This document shows, piece by piece, positions 17,848-26,854 of a stretch of DNA of 64,000 nt (the stretch's first letter is position 1; each line of letters opens with the position of its first letter). A program made the position numbers and the translations under genes. The stretch is from Kibdelosporangium sp. MJ126-NF4 (GTDB lineage Bacteria > Actinomycetota > Actinomycetes > Mycobacteriales > Pseudonocardiaceae): assembly GCF_000826545.1 (NCBI RefSeq), contig NZ_CDME01000002.1:682001-746000 (forward strand), in the 5' to 3' direction. Under the pieces are notes generated by a model, which saw only the letters and a list, made by a program, of their open reading frames with translations, had not been told where the DNA came from and searched no databases.

Positions 17848-18220
17848 AGCGTGTCCACCCCATGTACCGGACACCGCACGGGATGTGATCAGCGCCCTCG
17901 CGGCCGATTTCGCCACCGTCGATGTGGATCAGCTCTCTGCCGGCCAGCTGTCCTGGTGGATTCGCCGTTCCGGTGGAGTGCTCACAGCGATCGCGGACGG
18001 ATCCCAGTACCTGCTCGCCGAAGGGATCTCCGCGATACCACGGCGACTCGCAGCCGGTTTGACCCCGCCGCCCCGCTACGGCATTGAAGTCACCGCAGTC
18101 CGCGAACACGACGACAGCGTCGTGATCACGACTCCGGACAATGAGTTGCGCGCCGCAGCGGCCGTCCTTGCGATCCCGCTTCCGGCGTTGCGGCGCCTGA
18201 CTGTCGATCCACCGCTGGAG
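17846..18220 (+). pseudogene. Internal fragment of a flavin amine oxidase-like gene
   Basis: The translated piece (GQLSWWIRRSGG, QYLLAEGISAIPRRLAAGL, EVTAVREHDDSVVITTP, AVLAIPLPALRRLTVDPPL) matches the central part of FAD-dependent amine oxidases, around the substrate and flavin domains. Both the N-terminal dinucleotide-binding part and the C-terminal part are missing. The right edge joins an IS1380-type transposase fragment at about 18222. The gene is dead. Confidence 0.7.
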
Positions 18221-18221
18221 G

Positions 18222-18338
18222 AGCCGCGAAGCCGTGGAAGGGCAGGTTGCGCATTCCGGTGTCTTTCAGGCCGCGGATGCGGTCTTCGGCTCGGGCGCGT
18301 TGCCGGTGGCGTAGTTCCAGGGTGTCGAGGCTCCAGCC
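18222..18338 (-). mobile_element. IS1380-family transposase fragment
   Basis: The minus strand reads GWSLDTLELRHRQRARAEDR followed by IRGLKDTGMRNLPFHGF, a motif block characteristic of the C-terminal region of IS1380-type transposases. Only about 39 codons survive, with no ends recognisable. It lies precisely between the amine-oxidase and Hsp20 fragments. Confidence 0.7.
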
Positions 18339-18565
18339 GGGTCGGTGTCGAGGGTGTCGCTGAGGAACAGTTGCCGGCTGAACGTGCCCGTCGGCCGTTC
18401 ACTGATGACTGTCTCGTCGACGTTGTCTCCGTCGACCGCGGTGCGCTGTGCCTTCACGGTAAGCACGTTGTGCCGCACATCGATGTCGATGGACTGCGGG
18501 CTCACGCCGGGCAGGTCGAAGTGCACCACAAACTCGTCGCCGGACCGGTAGGCGTCCATCGGCAT
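18339..18565 (-). pseudogene. Hsp20/alpha-crystallin small heat-shock protein fragment
   Basis: The piece MPMDAYRSGDEFVVHFDLPG followed by LTVKAQR and GTFSRQLFLSDTLDTD is the start and core of an actinobacterial Hsp20 domain. The normal end (GVLTLRIPVAE region) is missing because the sequence changes to the transposase fragment after LDTD, and a stop codon lies just upstream, so the N-terminal part is lost too. It is broken at both ends. Confidence 0.7.
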
Positions 18566-18791
18566 CACCGCCGATCGCCTCAGGCCACTACCGAAAACGC
18601 TGCCGAATCACTGTCGCGTCAGCCGGTCCAGAATCGGAAACGGGTCAGTACGCATCAGCCTGGCGTTCTCGTCCTTTCCCTTCGTGATCGAGTGCCTGTA
18701 CGCCGCGGCCAACCGCGTCGCGTCAGCACTTCCAGATCGCTGACATCACAGGAAACGCGCTTCGCTGCAAGCCTGTTCCCTCTGTGGCACA

Positions 18792-19295
18792 GTGCACACA
18801 GCAGCCGGCGCTGCGCCACGGCCACGATTTCGGTCCACGCCAACTCCGCGTGCCCGTGTCTGTAGGCGCGTTGGCCGCTTGGTCGGCTTGGATCCGTTCG
18901 ACCTGTTGCCGGCGGCAGTGCCGCAGTTTCCTGGGGTATACCTGGCCACGAACACAACGCAGATCGTCTACGTGGGTATGGCCGGAGACCGCAGGGGCGC
19001 GGGGCTTCGCGGAAGGATGACCGCGTACTGTACCGGCAAGGCGGCGGTGTCAGGCCTGGGCCGTGCGGTGCTGGATCGTGCCTTGAACGACGAGGACTTC
19101 GTTGCCAGGCGCCTGGCCGCCGTGGTTGCCGGGCAGTGGCTGGACGCCCAAGGCTGGGCGGCGTTGGCCATGCGGGAAGCCGGACTGTCGCTGTGCTGGG
19201 CCACCACCTCCGGCCGCGCCACCGCTGTGGATCTGGAGAAGCACGTCCTCGCCGCACTACACGAGCAGCATCTGTGGAACTTGCGACGTTCCTAG
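18792..19295 (+). CDS. GIY-YIG-like domain protein
   Basis: Residues QFPGVYLATNTTQIVYVGMA followed by GDRRGAGLRGRMTAY match the GVY...VYVG and downstream arginine pattern of GIY-YIG nuclease folds. The C-terminal glutamate expected in active nucleases could be in AVDLEKHVLAAL. The protein is up to 167 residues, but the first 30 look non-coding, so the real start is probably downstream of GTG 18792. It is isolated among gene fragments. It could be a nuclease or a DNA-binding relative. Confidence 0.5.
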   Translation: MHTAAGAAPRPRFRSTPTPRARVCRRVGRLVGLDPFDLLPAAVPQFPGVYLATNTTQIVYVGMAGDRRGAGLRGRMTAYCTGKAAVSGLGRAVLDRALNDEDFVARRLAAVVAGQWLDAQGWAALAMREAGLSLCWATTSGRATAVDLEKHVLAALHEQHLWNLRRS

Positions 19296-19422
19296 ATCGC
19301 GTTGTCACGGCAGCCTCAAGGCACTTACCGCAAGGAAAGCCCGTACTCACCAGCGGGTATGTCCAGGGACAATCATCCGATCGGACTACGCTGCGACAAC
19401 ATTTGGAAGTGGCGCAGCCTCA

Positions 19423-19467
19423 TCCCGTCGTTCCCGTCGTTCCCGTCGTTCCCGTCGCTCCCGGCGC
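19423..19467. repeat. 9-bp tandem repeat, five units
   Basis: TCCCGTCGT is repeated three times exactly, then as TCCCGTCGC and TCCCGGCGC. It lies in a non-coding stretch between the GIY-YIG gene and a secreted-protein gene. Confidence 0.8.
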
Positions 19468-19531
19468 CTCCGGGGCCCTGGGTCCTATGCGGCAAGCCAG
19501 CATGCCGCACGACAGACTACGACGACCCTAG

Positions 19532-19837
19532 TCAGCGAAATTCGGCATTGCCGCCAACGGCGTTGATGTTGTTCGGACACGTCGCCCGTGTCGTTTCGCC
19601 GAACGGAACCCACGGGCCCCGGGCCTTAAAAATCCCGCAGTCCGCGACGGCTCGGAATTGGGTTTTGCCAGCTGGGGCGTCGATGCAGCGAACGATCACT
19701 GACGGGCCACCGGTGATGTTGATGGTGCAGGCGACGGGAATGGACTTGGCCGGTGCTGCTGCTTGCGCTGCCGATCCGAGCATCAGCATCGTCCCTGCGG
19801 CGGCAGGCAGTAGCAGCAGGCGGGCTACGGTTTTCAT
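19532..19837 (-). CDS. Small secreted protein of unknown function, four cysteines
   Basis: This is a 101-residue protein with a Sec signal (MKTVARLLLLPAAAGTMLML then GSAAQA) and a mature domain with four cysteines (VACTIN, VRCIDA, ADCGIF, ATCPNN). ATG 19837 has GGGAG about 9 bases upstream. It is followed on the same strand, upstream in transcription, by two further secreted ORFs (19941-20342 and 20448-20609). The fold is probably beta-rich and disulfide-bonded. I do not recognise the family. Confidence 0.65.
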   Translation of the reverse strand: MKTVARLLLLPAAAGTMLMLGSAAQAAAPAKSIPVACTINITGGPSVIVRCIDAPAGKTQFRAVADCGIFKARGPWVPFGETTRATCPNNINAVGGNAEFR

Positions 19838-19940
19838 CAACTGGAACTCCCGTAATTGCTGATCGAATGTAGGTGAACTTTCTGTTGCAGGCAGGCGGGG
19901 ACAGAACGGAGCAGTCCTGTCCCCGCCACACGCTGCCGGG

Positions 19941-20342
19941 TCAGCAGAGTTGCGACTCAGCCGATTGAACCTTGGTTACGGTGCCGACCACCCGGGTTTC
20001 AGTGAAGTACCTCCCACTGCCCGCACAACTGCCCGTAGCAACGATATTCCCGGTGACGAACCCTTCGAACCGTCGCTTGGCGACAGTGATGTCGGGCCGC
20101 CCAGCGAGGCGCTTGTTGACGACGACTTCCAGTGTGACCGGATTGGTGCCACAGCCGGTACGGCCGCCCTTGCCCGCGATCTGCCCACCCGCGACACGCC
20201 CCGGCGGATTGGCGAAGTAGTTGCATGCCTCTACCTGCGTGTTGCTCGCTGACGCAGACGGGCTGATCAGTCCAAGCAGTCCTGCCGATGCGGTCAATAT
20301 CACGGCAACGGCGCGAGCCGAGCGATTGATTACGCGAGTCAT
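19941..20342 (-). CDS. Small secreted protein of unknown function, four cysteines
   Basis: This is a 133-residue protein. The signal peptide (MTRVINRSARAVAVILTASA, GLLGLISPSASA) precedes a mature part with four cysteines (EACNYF, TGCGTN, GSCAGS, and C-terminal QLC). I chose ATG 20342 with AAAGG upstream; an in-frame ATG nine codons earlier would precede the normal signal. It lies 103 bp upstream of the similar-sized secreted gene at 19532. Function unknown. Confidence 0.65.
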   Translation of the reverse strand: MTRVINRSARAVAVILTASAGLLGLISPSASASNTQVEACNYFANPPGRVAGGQIAGKGGRTGCGTNPVTLEVVVNKRLAGRPDITVAKRRFEGFVTGNIVATGSCAGSGRYFTETRVVGTVTKVQSAESQLC

Positions 20343-20447
20343 TCTGAATACCTTTCTGAGGAGTATCAAGAACCGGGTCGATGTCCTTCATCTCCCCGGG
20401 GCCTCTCCATGATTGATCCCTTGTGTGTGGGTCGGTCAGGTCGACGA

Positions 20448-20609
20448 TCACCGTCTCGCATGGCGTCCCCATGGCGGCTTGTCGGCAGTGACCGCGGCGG
20501 TCGCAGTCGAACCGGTCCCCGTCAACGCGAGCGCAACTACTGCAGTGGCGGCTGCCAGGCGGACGATACATTTCTTTGTTCTTTCGAACCTCTGATTCTT
20601 CCGAGTCAT
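20448..20609 (-). CDS. Short secreted ORF, possibly truncated
   Basis: Reading from ATG 20609 gives 53 residues: a basic start (MTRKNQRFERTKKCIVRLAA) and a hydrophobic signal core with cleavage-like TATAAVTA, then only about a dozen residues before a stop at 20448. The adjacent frame stays open with plausible residues (GTPCETVIVDLTD), so this may be a frameshifted secreted protein rather than a real short peptide. It is too short to classify. Confidence 0.4.
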   Translation of the reverse strand: MTRKNQRFERTKKCIVRLAAATAVVALALTGTGSTATAAVTADKPPWGRHARR

Positions 20610-20990
20610 TGACTTCTCGGGATCGACGCGTCGACGCCGTGATCAAGCTTGCAGTTCGCGCGTCGTCCCCGAAAGGAGTTATCGTTTCTGACGTGTTCCT
20701 GAAACGCGGTGAAACGATCACTGGGGATGTGGCTCAGCTTCGCACCTGCGCCAAACCGATCCGGTACACGGTCCCTGAGGTCCTGAGAGCGCCAGTTCTT
20801 ATCGCTCTGACCAGCCCTGATCAGCTGTGCCGTCAGCTACTCGCCACTCGTCGCCTGACTGCGGGCGACTCACCGCTACCATTCCCGGTTACGTGCTCGT
20901 TTCGCATCGCCCTGGGAACGTTCACGGACCAATTGGCTATATACCCGGGACGATCATGCAGTGCTCGACAGGCACAGGAGATCCGTCGAT
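20610..20990. other. Divergent intergenic region
   Basis: This stretch lies between the leftward secreted ORFs and the rightward membrane XRE gene and must hold promoters for both. I see no clear operator or RNA gene. Confidence 0.45.
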
Positions 20991-22487
20991 ATGACGTTCG
21001 GTGAGCACAGAGAGAAACTGTCGCCCCCATCACCAGATGATGATGCGGATTCCGCACAGCGTCTGACCGCCGCGTTGCAGCAGGCTAAACGCGACGCGGG
21101 CCTGAGTTTCACCCAGCTCGCGCAACGAATCCCCTACAGCCGCGTCACGGTGTGGCGCTACATCAAGGGGGAATCGCTGCCGCCGAGCTCGGCAGTGATC
21201 CACATAGCGAACGCCTGTGGATGTGATCCAGAGCCATTGCTGCGGCTGTGCCACGCCGCCGCGACCCCGGCGGCCGCTGGTCCGCGATCCGGACAGAGCA
21301 GTACCCCCGTCACCACAGGTCTGGCCGCCGTACAGGGATCATCGACGTCGGTCCCCCGGTCCGGACGGCGGCGCTCACGATCACTCGCGGCCGTCGCTGC
21401 AGTCCTCGTGGCGATCGTGATCCCGTCCAGCATGGCAGCCAATGACGCGGAACCCTCCGCCATCGCGCTCGCCGACGCCGACGCCCCGCCCGATGACACC
21501 GACGCGCCTGCCAACGCCGCCATCCGACACGACTTCGCGCCACGTCACATACGCGCGCCGCGGATGCCCAAGGCAGCGCCGGACGGATCCTCGAGGTCCG
21601 ATCATGAGGTCGTAGCGCTGGGCAGCGTGGCGCTCGCCATGTCGGCGAAGCAGACCGCGTACGTGGTGTCGGTGATGCGCGCGGGCTCGGCGACCTACCG
21701 CTCGCTGTTCGACAACGAGGTGCGGTGCAGGTGGCCCGGCGGCGAGCAGAGCTTTGTGACCGGACAAAACATCCTGCAGCACGGGACGTCGTCGGAGCGC
21801 GAGAGGGAAGACGTCCAGCTGACGACACGCTTCCTGCTGCATCCCGGCGTGGCGACCAAGGTCACCTGCACCGCGTACGTCCGCGCCGCCACGCTCAGAG
21901 ACGACCTCGACGCGCAGTTCCGGCTGGACAGCGGGCGGATCGGGTTCGCCGACACGTCCGTGGACAACACGACAACAGGCGTGCCCGCCCAGGCTGCGGT
22001 GCCGCGTGGCCTCCTGCACGTGGGACCAGCTCCCCACATGATTGCTCGGGAGCCGGTACTCAGGTCCTTCACCTTCGCACCGGGCTTCACCCACCTCAGC
22101 ATCTCCGCCGACACCCAATACCAGACCTGCTATCCGCAGAAGGACAAGCACTGCGACATATCCGGCCCGACCACGTCGACGGCCACCTTCACGCTGTACG
22201 TCACCCAGTGGAAGGGCAACGAGGTCTGTCAGAAAAACCGGGCTACCGGAGAAATCCGCGAGATGTCCTATGCGGTGCACCACCATCACGTACCGCTGCA
22301 CTTGCCCAACTTCGCCATCCGCGCAGACTGCGACCCGCGGTTCAGCGCCTACGTCATGGTGCGATGGGTAGACGGGATGGACGGCGCGGTACAAGGCGCA
22401 GCGGAAGGCCTGACTGACTCACGCGGATCAACCTCACAGCACAACGCCAACATGAGCCACATTTTCGCGATCCCCTACAACAGCTGA
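20991..22487 (+). CDS. Membrane-anchored XRE-type helix-turn-helix protein with large extracytoplasmic domain
   Basis: The N-terminus (about residues 22-80) is an XRE-like helix-turn-helix (LSFTQLAQRIPYSRVTVWRYIKG). A basic patch RSGRRRSRS then one hydrophobic segment (about residues 131-150, LAAVAAVLVAIVIPSS) places the remaining 350 residues outside the cytoplasm. That outer domain has several cysteines and beta-like segments (FTLYVTQWKGNEVCQKN). ATG 20991 has AGGAG 10 bases upstream. Topology suggests a one-component sensor that reads the cell surface or the nearby secreted proteins and binds DNA directly. The outer domain family is not recognised. Confidence 0.7.
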   Translation: MTFGEHREKLSPPSPDDDADSAQRLTAALQQAKRDAGLSFTQLAQRIPYSRVTVWRYIKGESLPPSSAVIHIANACGCDPEPLLRLCHAAATPAAAGPRSGQSSTPVTTGLAAVQGSSTSVPRSGRRRSRSLAAVAAVLVAIVIPSSMAANDAEPSAIALADADAPPDDTDAPANAAIRHDFAPRHIRAPRMPKAAPDGSSRSDHEVVALGSVALAMSAKQTAYVVSVMRAGSATYRSLFDNEVRCRWPGGEQSFVTGQNILQHGTSSEREREDVQLTTRFLLHPGVATKVTCTAYVRAATLRDDLDAQFRLDSGRIGFADTSVDNTTTGVPAQAAVPRGLLHVGPAPHMIAREPVLRSFTFAPGFTHLSISADTQYQTCYPQKDKHCDISGPTTSTATFTLYVTQWKGNEVCQKNRATGEIREMSYAVHHHHVPLHLPNFAIRADCDPRFSAYVMVRWVDGMDGAVQGAAEGLTDSRGSTSQHNANMSHIFAIPYNS

Positions 22488-22783
22488 ACAGATCATTCGT
22501 CAGGGTGCACACGACTTGGGGCGGCCTCACCAGACGCCGACCCCGACTTCGAAACACCCGTGCAGCCGACTTCAGACATTGACAGTTCGCGTTCGTTGCC
22601 GCTGTTCATGGAGGGATTTTCTCGCATAGATTTTGCATAACCGCCATGATGCGCTGTTTGGAATCGATGTCGATGTTTCGTCTGCACGGATGTTCGAAAT
22701 GCCGTGCACGCCGATCGCGGCTTGATAGCCAAAATTACTGTCCGAGCACTCGCCCACACATGAGGTCCGCCCGTTAACTGGCA

Positions 22784-23821
22784 TCACTTGGGCCAGATTC
22801 CGCTGTTCGACCGGGGCCCGAGACTGTCCCTACCAAAGGACGCCAGTTTGCGGGAGGCGGTAGACCCGCCGCCGTCGAGTTGGCGGAGCGCGTCGACTAG
22901 AGCAACCATGCCCCCTTCGTGAAGCAGGCAGGTCCGCAGGATCGCGTACACATGCAGACGCGTGACGGAGTGGTACGGCACGGTGTGTCCGATCTCCGGG
23001 GGGAGCAAGTCGATCAGCAGGGCGCGCCCTGTTTGTTCACGCATGAACGGCACGCCCAATAGCTCGTCCACCAAATCGGACAGCTCGGACAGCGGCGTTG
23101 AAATCGGCCTTTCGGGCTGCTGTGGGAGGCCCCATGGCAGAGCCGAATCCGGTACGCCGGGCAACCGAAACCACGCAACGGTCTGAGTTTGTTTGACCGA
23201 CACTGCGATCCGACGGTAAGTGGCAGGGTCAGCGGCGGGCTCGTCTACTACTACGTCCCTGTAAAAGTCGTCCGACACGATAAGGGCAAGCATGGCATCA
23301 GTGGCTGACTGCTGGGTCTGCGCCTCGCTGGCACCGAGGATCCGGAACGCCAGGTTAACCGCATGGCTGACCACTCCGTCGCGGTTCTGGTAAACCTCAC
23401 CGTGATGCACAACGACGCGCAGCCGTATCCTGGCTTCTGGGGCGTGCACAGCGTTGTACCGACGCAGTGCCGCCAGTAGGCGCTGCTGCCAGTTATCGAC
23501 CAACCATACTTTCGGGAACTCAGCGGGTATCAGGATCACTGCTCCGTCGCCACGGTCCTCGTGATAGCACTGCTTCCACGGGATGCCAGAAGCATCGAAC
23601 GCCTCACGCAGCATGTCGAAGAGACCTTCGTGCACCGTACGCAGGTGGACCAGTGTTCGCTCCGGACCGGCGATTCCCATAACGTCCACCGCGATGATCG
23701 TCCGGAACTCGGCCACAGCCATCTTCCGCTTGACGCGCCTGAGTGCCGCTTCGACGTCGAGTGAAGCCGCGATCGTAGCGTCCAACGCGGCGTTCTCTGC
23801 CCCAAAGTCCTTGTCGTCCAT
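22784..23821 (-). CDS. Cyclase-homology domain protein with C-terminal effector-associated domain (EAD2-like)
   Basis: Residues about 38-220 resemble a class III nucleotide cyclase domain: IIAVDVMGIAGPERT, HEDRGDGAVILIPAE, RIRLRVVVHHGEVY and GVVSHAVNLAFRIL. Second metal-site and substrate-specifying residues look degenerate, so it may sense or bind nucleotide rather than make a cyclic one. Residues about 245-320 (LVDELLGVPFMREQTGRALL, HSVTRLHVYAILRTCLLHEG) resemble effector-associated domain 2, a small adaptor that joins partners in bacterial conflict and signalling systems. The start follows the sigma-factor stop by 5 bp, so the two genes form one operon. Confidence 0.65.
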   Translation of the reverse strand: MDDKDFGAENAALDATIAASLDVEAALRRVKRKMAVAEFRTIIAVDVMGIAGPERTLVHLRTVHEGLFDMLREAFDASGIPWKQCYHEDRGDGAVILIPAEFPKVWLVDNWQQRLLAALRRYNAVHAPEARIRLRVVVHHGEVYQNRDGVVSHAVNLAFRILGASEAQTQQSATDAMLALIVSDDFYRDVVVDEPAADPATYRRIAVSVKQTQTVAWFRLPGVPDSALPWGLPQQPERPISTPLSELSDLVDELLGVPFMREQTGRALLIDLLPPEIGHTVPYHSVTRLHVYAILRTCLLHEGGMVALVDALRQLDGGGSTASRKLASFGRDSLGPRSNSGIWPK

Positions 23822-23826
23822 GGCTG

Positions 23827-24330
23827 CTACCTCGCCTCGCCGGGATCGCGTCGGTCGAGTTCGGCTTTCAGTTTCTGTCTCGCGTGCCGCAGCGTCGACC
23901 GGACTGTGGCTGATTGCCTCCCGATGGCCTCGGCGATCTCATGCGGACCGAAGCCGCTCAGGTACCACGCCATGACCTCGCGTTGTTGATCAGGCAGGCA
24001 CTTGAGCATCGCGACTACCAACGGGTTTTCCTCGATCTCAGCGTGTTCCGCTCTGTCTTCCTTGGCCGGTACGAGCCAGCCCCCGACCACGGCTCGGTGC
24101 ATCGAGTCCGCGTCGCGCCTTGCCTGCCTGAGGGCGACCCGGTACGCGGCCTTGTAGACCCAGGCTCTGGGGTTCTCGATTTTCCACCAGGCGCGATAAG
24201 CACAGAACATCGCCTCCTCGGCGGCATCTTCTGCTTCGACCGAGAAGCCCGTCTTGACCAAGAACGCAACCACCCGAGCGAACTCCGCGCGGAAGAACTC
24301 GTCGAAGTCAGTGTCGCGGCTGTCCGGCAC
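23827..24330 (-). CDS. ECF-type RNA polymerase sigma factor
   Basis: This is a 167-residue sigma-70 family protein with region 2 near the N-terminus (FFRAEFARVVAFLVKTGFSV...AEEAMFCAYRAWWKIENPRAW) and region 4 near the C-terminus (LPDQQREVMAWYLSGFGPHEIAEAIGRQ). No anti-sigma gene of the classical type follows; instead the next gene, 5 bp on, is the cyclase/effector-associated protein. A small predicted membrane protein precedes it by 33 bp. Control of the sigma factor by one of these neighbours is inference. Confidence 0.88.
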   Translation of the reverse strand: MPDSRDTDFDEFFRAEFARVVAFLVKTGFSVEAEDAAEEAMFCAYRAWWKIENPRAWVYKAAYRVALRQARRDADSMHRAVVGGWLVPAKEDRAEHAEIEENPLVVAMLKCLPDQQREVMAWYLSGFGPHEIAEAIGRQSATVRSTLRHARQKLKAELDRRDPGEAR

Positions 24331-24363
24331 CGTGCACCTCGTCCCTGCAGCAGCACTTTATCT

Positions 24364-24540
24364 CTATCGACTGGTTACGACGACGCACAGCGCCAGGAGC
24401 GCGATCATTCCGGTGGCAAGCGCCGTGATGATCACCGAATGCGTGGTGACGTACAGACCACTCAGACCGGCCTGCAGTGTGTTGCACAAGATCGCGAGCG
24501 AGTGCACCGGCCAATTCGAGCGTTCGGGTTTGTTGTCCAT
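24364..24540 (-). CDS. Small single-span membrane protein
   Basis: From ATG 24540 the frame gives 58 residues with one hydrophobic helix near the C-terminus (VIITALATGMIALLALCVVV) and a polar N-terminus. It ends 33 bp before the ECF sigma gene on the same strand. The ribosome binding site is weak (GAGGTG is about 15 bases upstream), so the call is tentative. It could tether or report to the sigma factor. Confidence 0.4.
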   Translation of the reverse strand: MDNKPERSNWPVHSLAILCNTLQAGLSGLYVTTHSVIITALATGMIALLALCVVVTSR

Positions 24541-25174
24541 GTCGGTGTTGTGCGGGGACACCTCACTGGCGTGCAATGAAGGCGCCAGGTGTGTCAATGT
24601 ACGGAGTCGCCAGCACGCGAGTTGGTGCTTCACTCCTTCGTGCAGAGGACTTCGGGTTAGGTGGTTGTACCTGAGTCGTCTGCTCTGACCGGCTGTGGGC
24701 GCTGCCCGCGAGGTACCGGTACGTCGATGCGGTGAAGGAGACTTACGTGTCGCGAGAGCGCGCCCAAGTAGCGTTCGAAGCTCCCAACTCCGCGCCTCCG
24801 GCCACACGAACCGACCAATGCGTGCACGTCCGGAACATGCCTCAACGCTGGCTCGAATCGTAGCTTGGACCGGCTGGCGGACCGGCAAGCCCGGCGAATC
24901 CGCTGACGGGGCGGGAAACAACCAATGACACTGTGAGTGTCGAAACTCCGTCCGTACTGGTCAGCAGTGTGGAGTGCTCTTGCTCGATGCTCCAGAGTTG
25001 ATCATGCCGTGGCTTAGCAGGGCTTCGATACAGCGCGCGACGATCGTTGTGGTACCCGGAGTGGTGATTCTGTTGACCTGTGGCGGTTGAGTCCGACGAT
25101 GATCAGGCCGAGGATGTGGGGTCTGCGAGCGCGCACTTGATCGGAGGCAAGCGTCTTGTTGGCCGGTGTGATCT
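24541..25174. other. Intergenic region left of the IS4-type element
   Basis: No supported gene. Joined across the IS4-type insertion, the minus strand from about 26740 to 25014 reads continuously (LHSILIHGQITPANKTLASD and on), so the last 160 bases may be part of an interrupted, unrecognised gene. Confidence 0.4.
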
Positions 25175-25184
25175 GCCCATGGAT

Positions 25185-26695
25185 CAATACCACTAAGTTA
25201 AGGTCAAAATGTGGTAGTGTTTCCCGGTGGCTCGGGTTGGGCAAGTGAAAGTGCGCGGCGACGATTCAGCGGCCGTTCGGTTGACAGATCGTATTTCTTT
25301 GGGCGTTCTCGCTGAAGTGTTTCCTCGTGATGTTATCGAGGATGTGCTCACGGAGACTGGGTGTCGCGAGCAGCGAACTCGTTTGCTTCCGGCGCATGTG
25401 GTGGTGCGTTTTTGTCAGGCGATGTGCTTGTTCTTCGATGACGACTACGAAGAGGTGATGCGTAAGCTCGTTGGGTCGTTGAAATCGATGGGCTCGTGGC
25501 AGGGTAGCTGGAAAGTCCCGTCGACTTCTGCGATTACGCAGGCTCGACAAAGGTTGGGGGCCGAACCGTTGCGCCTGTTGTTTGAGAGAACGGCGGTTCC
25601 TGTGGCGCGGCGTGGCACGAAGGGCGCGTGGCTGGGCTTTCGGCGGCTCATGGCGATCGATGGGTTCATGCTGGACATCCCGGACACAGATGATAACGTC
25701 GAAGAATTCGGTCGTAGGACCAACGGCACGAAGGCTAGTGCGTTCCCTCAGGTGCAGTTGGTGGCGCTGACGGAATGTGGATCGCATGCCGTCGTCGGTG
25801 CTGCCATGGGGCCGTGTAACGGGGATGAGAGGGCGCTGGCCAGGCAGATTCTGTCCAGGGCTGAGTCGGATATGCTGATCACGGCTGACCGGAATTTCTA
25901 CAGCCTCGACTTGTGGGGTAAATTCCTTGCTACGGGTGCTGACCTGCTGTGGAGGGTCACCGCGAATGTGAAACTACCCATTCTGCGCTGGCTTCCCGAC
26001 GGCTCATACCTGTCCGTTGTATGTCCGAGGAATATTCGGGTCGGCGGTATGAAGAGCTGATTCGACGCGCACGAGACGATGGCGACATTGACGACTCGGA
26101 AGGGTACCTAGTCCGGGTCGTTGAATACGATGTTCCGAATCGAGAAGGAAGCGGATCGGATGAGATCATCTGTGTGATCACGTCCATCCTGGATCCTGCC
26201 GATGCGACCGCCGAACAACTCGCAGCCGCTTACCATGAGCGATGGGAATGCGAAGGCTTCATTGACGAGCTCAAGACGCACCAGCGAGGACCGGCCAAGG
26301 TACTGCGTTCCAAGTCGCCGGACATGGTACGCCAGGAGATATGGGCATTTCTGCTCACTCACTACGGGATTCGCCGACTGATGTGTAATGCCGCAGACGA
26401 GATCGGAGAAGATCCCGACCGTCTGTCGTTCATGCGATCTCTCCGAGTCATTCGCCGCCATATCACTGGACAGGCGGACTTTTCCCCCTAAACAGCGCGG
26501 GAGAGCGCTAAGGGAAACCTTCGCCGAAATCAACGAACGTCGCACCCGTACTCGACGGCACCGGAGCAATCCACGAGTCGTTAAACGATGGCGACACAAC
26601 TCCTATACCGTCAAGAAACAGCATCAGCACGGAACTCGACATGATGGGCCGCCTACCATCCGTATCCGGGCGACAACCTTAACTTAGTGGTATTG
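25185..26695 (+). mobile_element. IS4-family insertion sequence, 1511 bp
   Basis: The ends are perfect 20-bp inverted repeats: CAATACCACTAAGTTAAGGT at 25185-25204 and its complement at 26676-26695. Directly outside lies a 10-bp direct repeat GCCCATGGAT (25175-25184 and 26696-26705), the target duplication. Length, repeats, duplication size and the transposase all fit the IS4 family. The element is structurally complete but its transposase is frameshifted. Confidence 0.92.
25227..26687 (+). pseudogene. IS4-family transposase, broken by two frameshifts
   Basis: The DDE transposase reads in three successive frames. The first, 25227 to about 26020, holds the first Asp block (FRRLMAIDGFMLDIPDT) and the second Asp (MLITADRNFYSLDLW). 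The second, to 26491, holds the Glu block (YHERWECEGFIDELK). The third carries the C-terminus (FAEINERRTRTRRHRSNPRV). The breaks lie near 26020 and 26490. IS4 elements are not known for programmed frameshifting, so I read both as mutations. Confidence 0.85.
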
Positions 26696-26854
26696 GCCCA
26701 TGGATGAGGATCGAGTGCAGGCCCGCCATTTGTTTGGCAAGCGCGTCACAATGGCACGGTTTCGACGGCAGCGGTCTTGTTGTGGATGTAAACCTCGGAC
26801 GAACTGGTCTCGGACGGTCGCGCTCAACAGGGGAAGGTTCACGAGGTCGATTTA

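Noticed and set aside
22493..22783. Small minus-strand ORFs downstream of the membrane XRE gene
   Set aside because: Neither has a ribosome site, hydrophobic signal or recognisable motif; treated as intergenic.
26000..26060. Programmed ribosomal frameshift in the IS4-type transposase
   Set aside because: No slippery heptamer or clear stimulatory structure was seen, a second break occurs downstream, and this family is not known for programmed frameshifting.
25014..26800. A real minus-strand gene interrupted by the IS4-type element
   Set aside because: The frame reads through the junction after removing the element, but the protein matches nothing I recognise and runs into the IS5-type end; not strong enough for a gene call.
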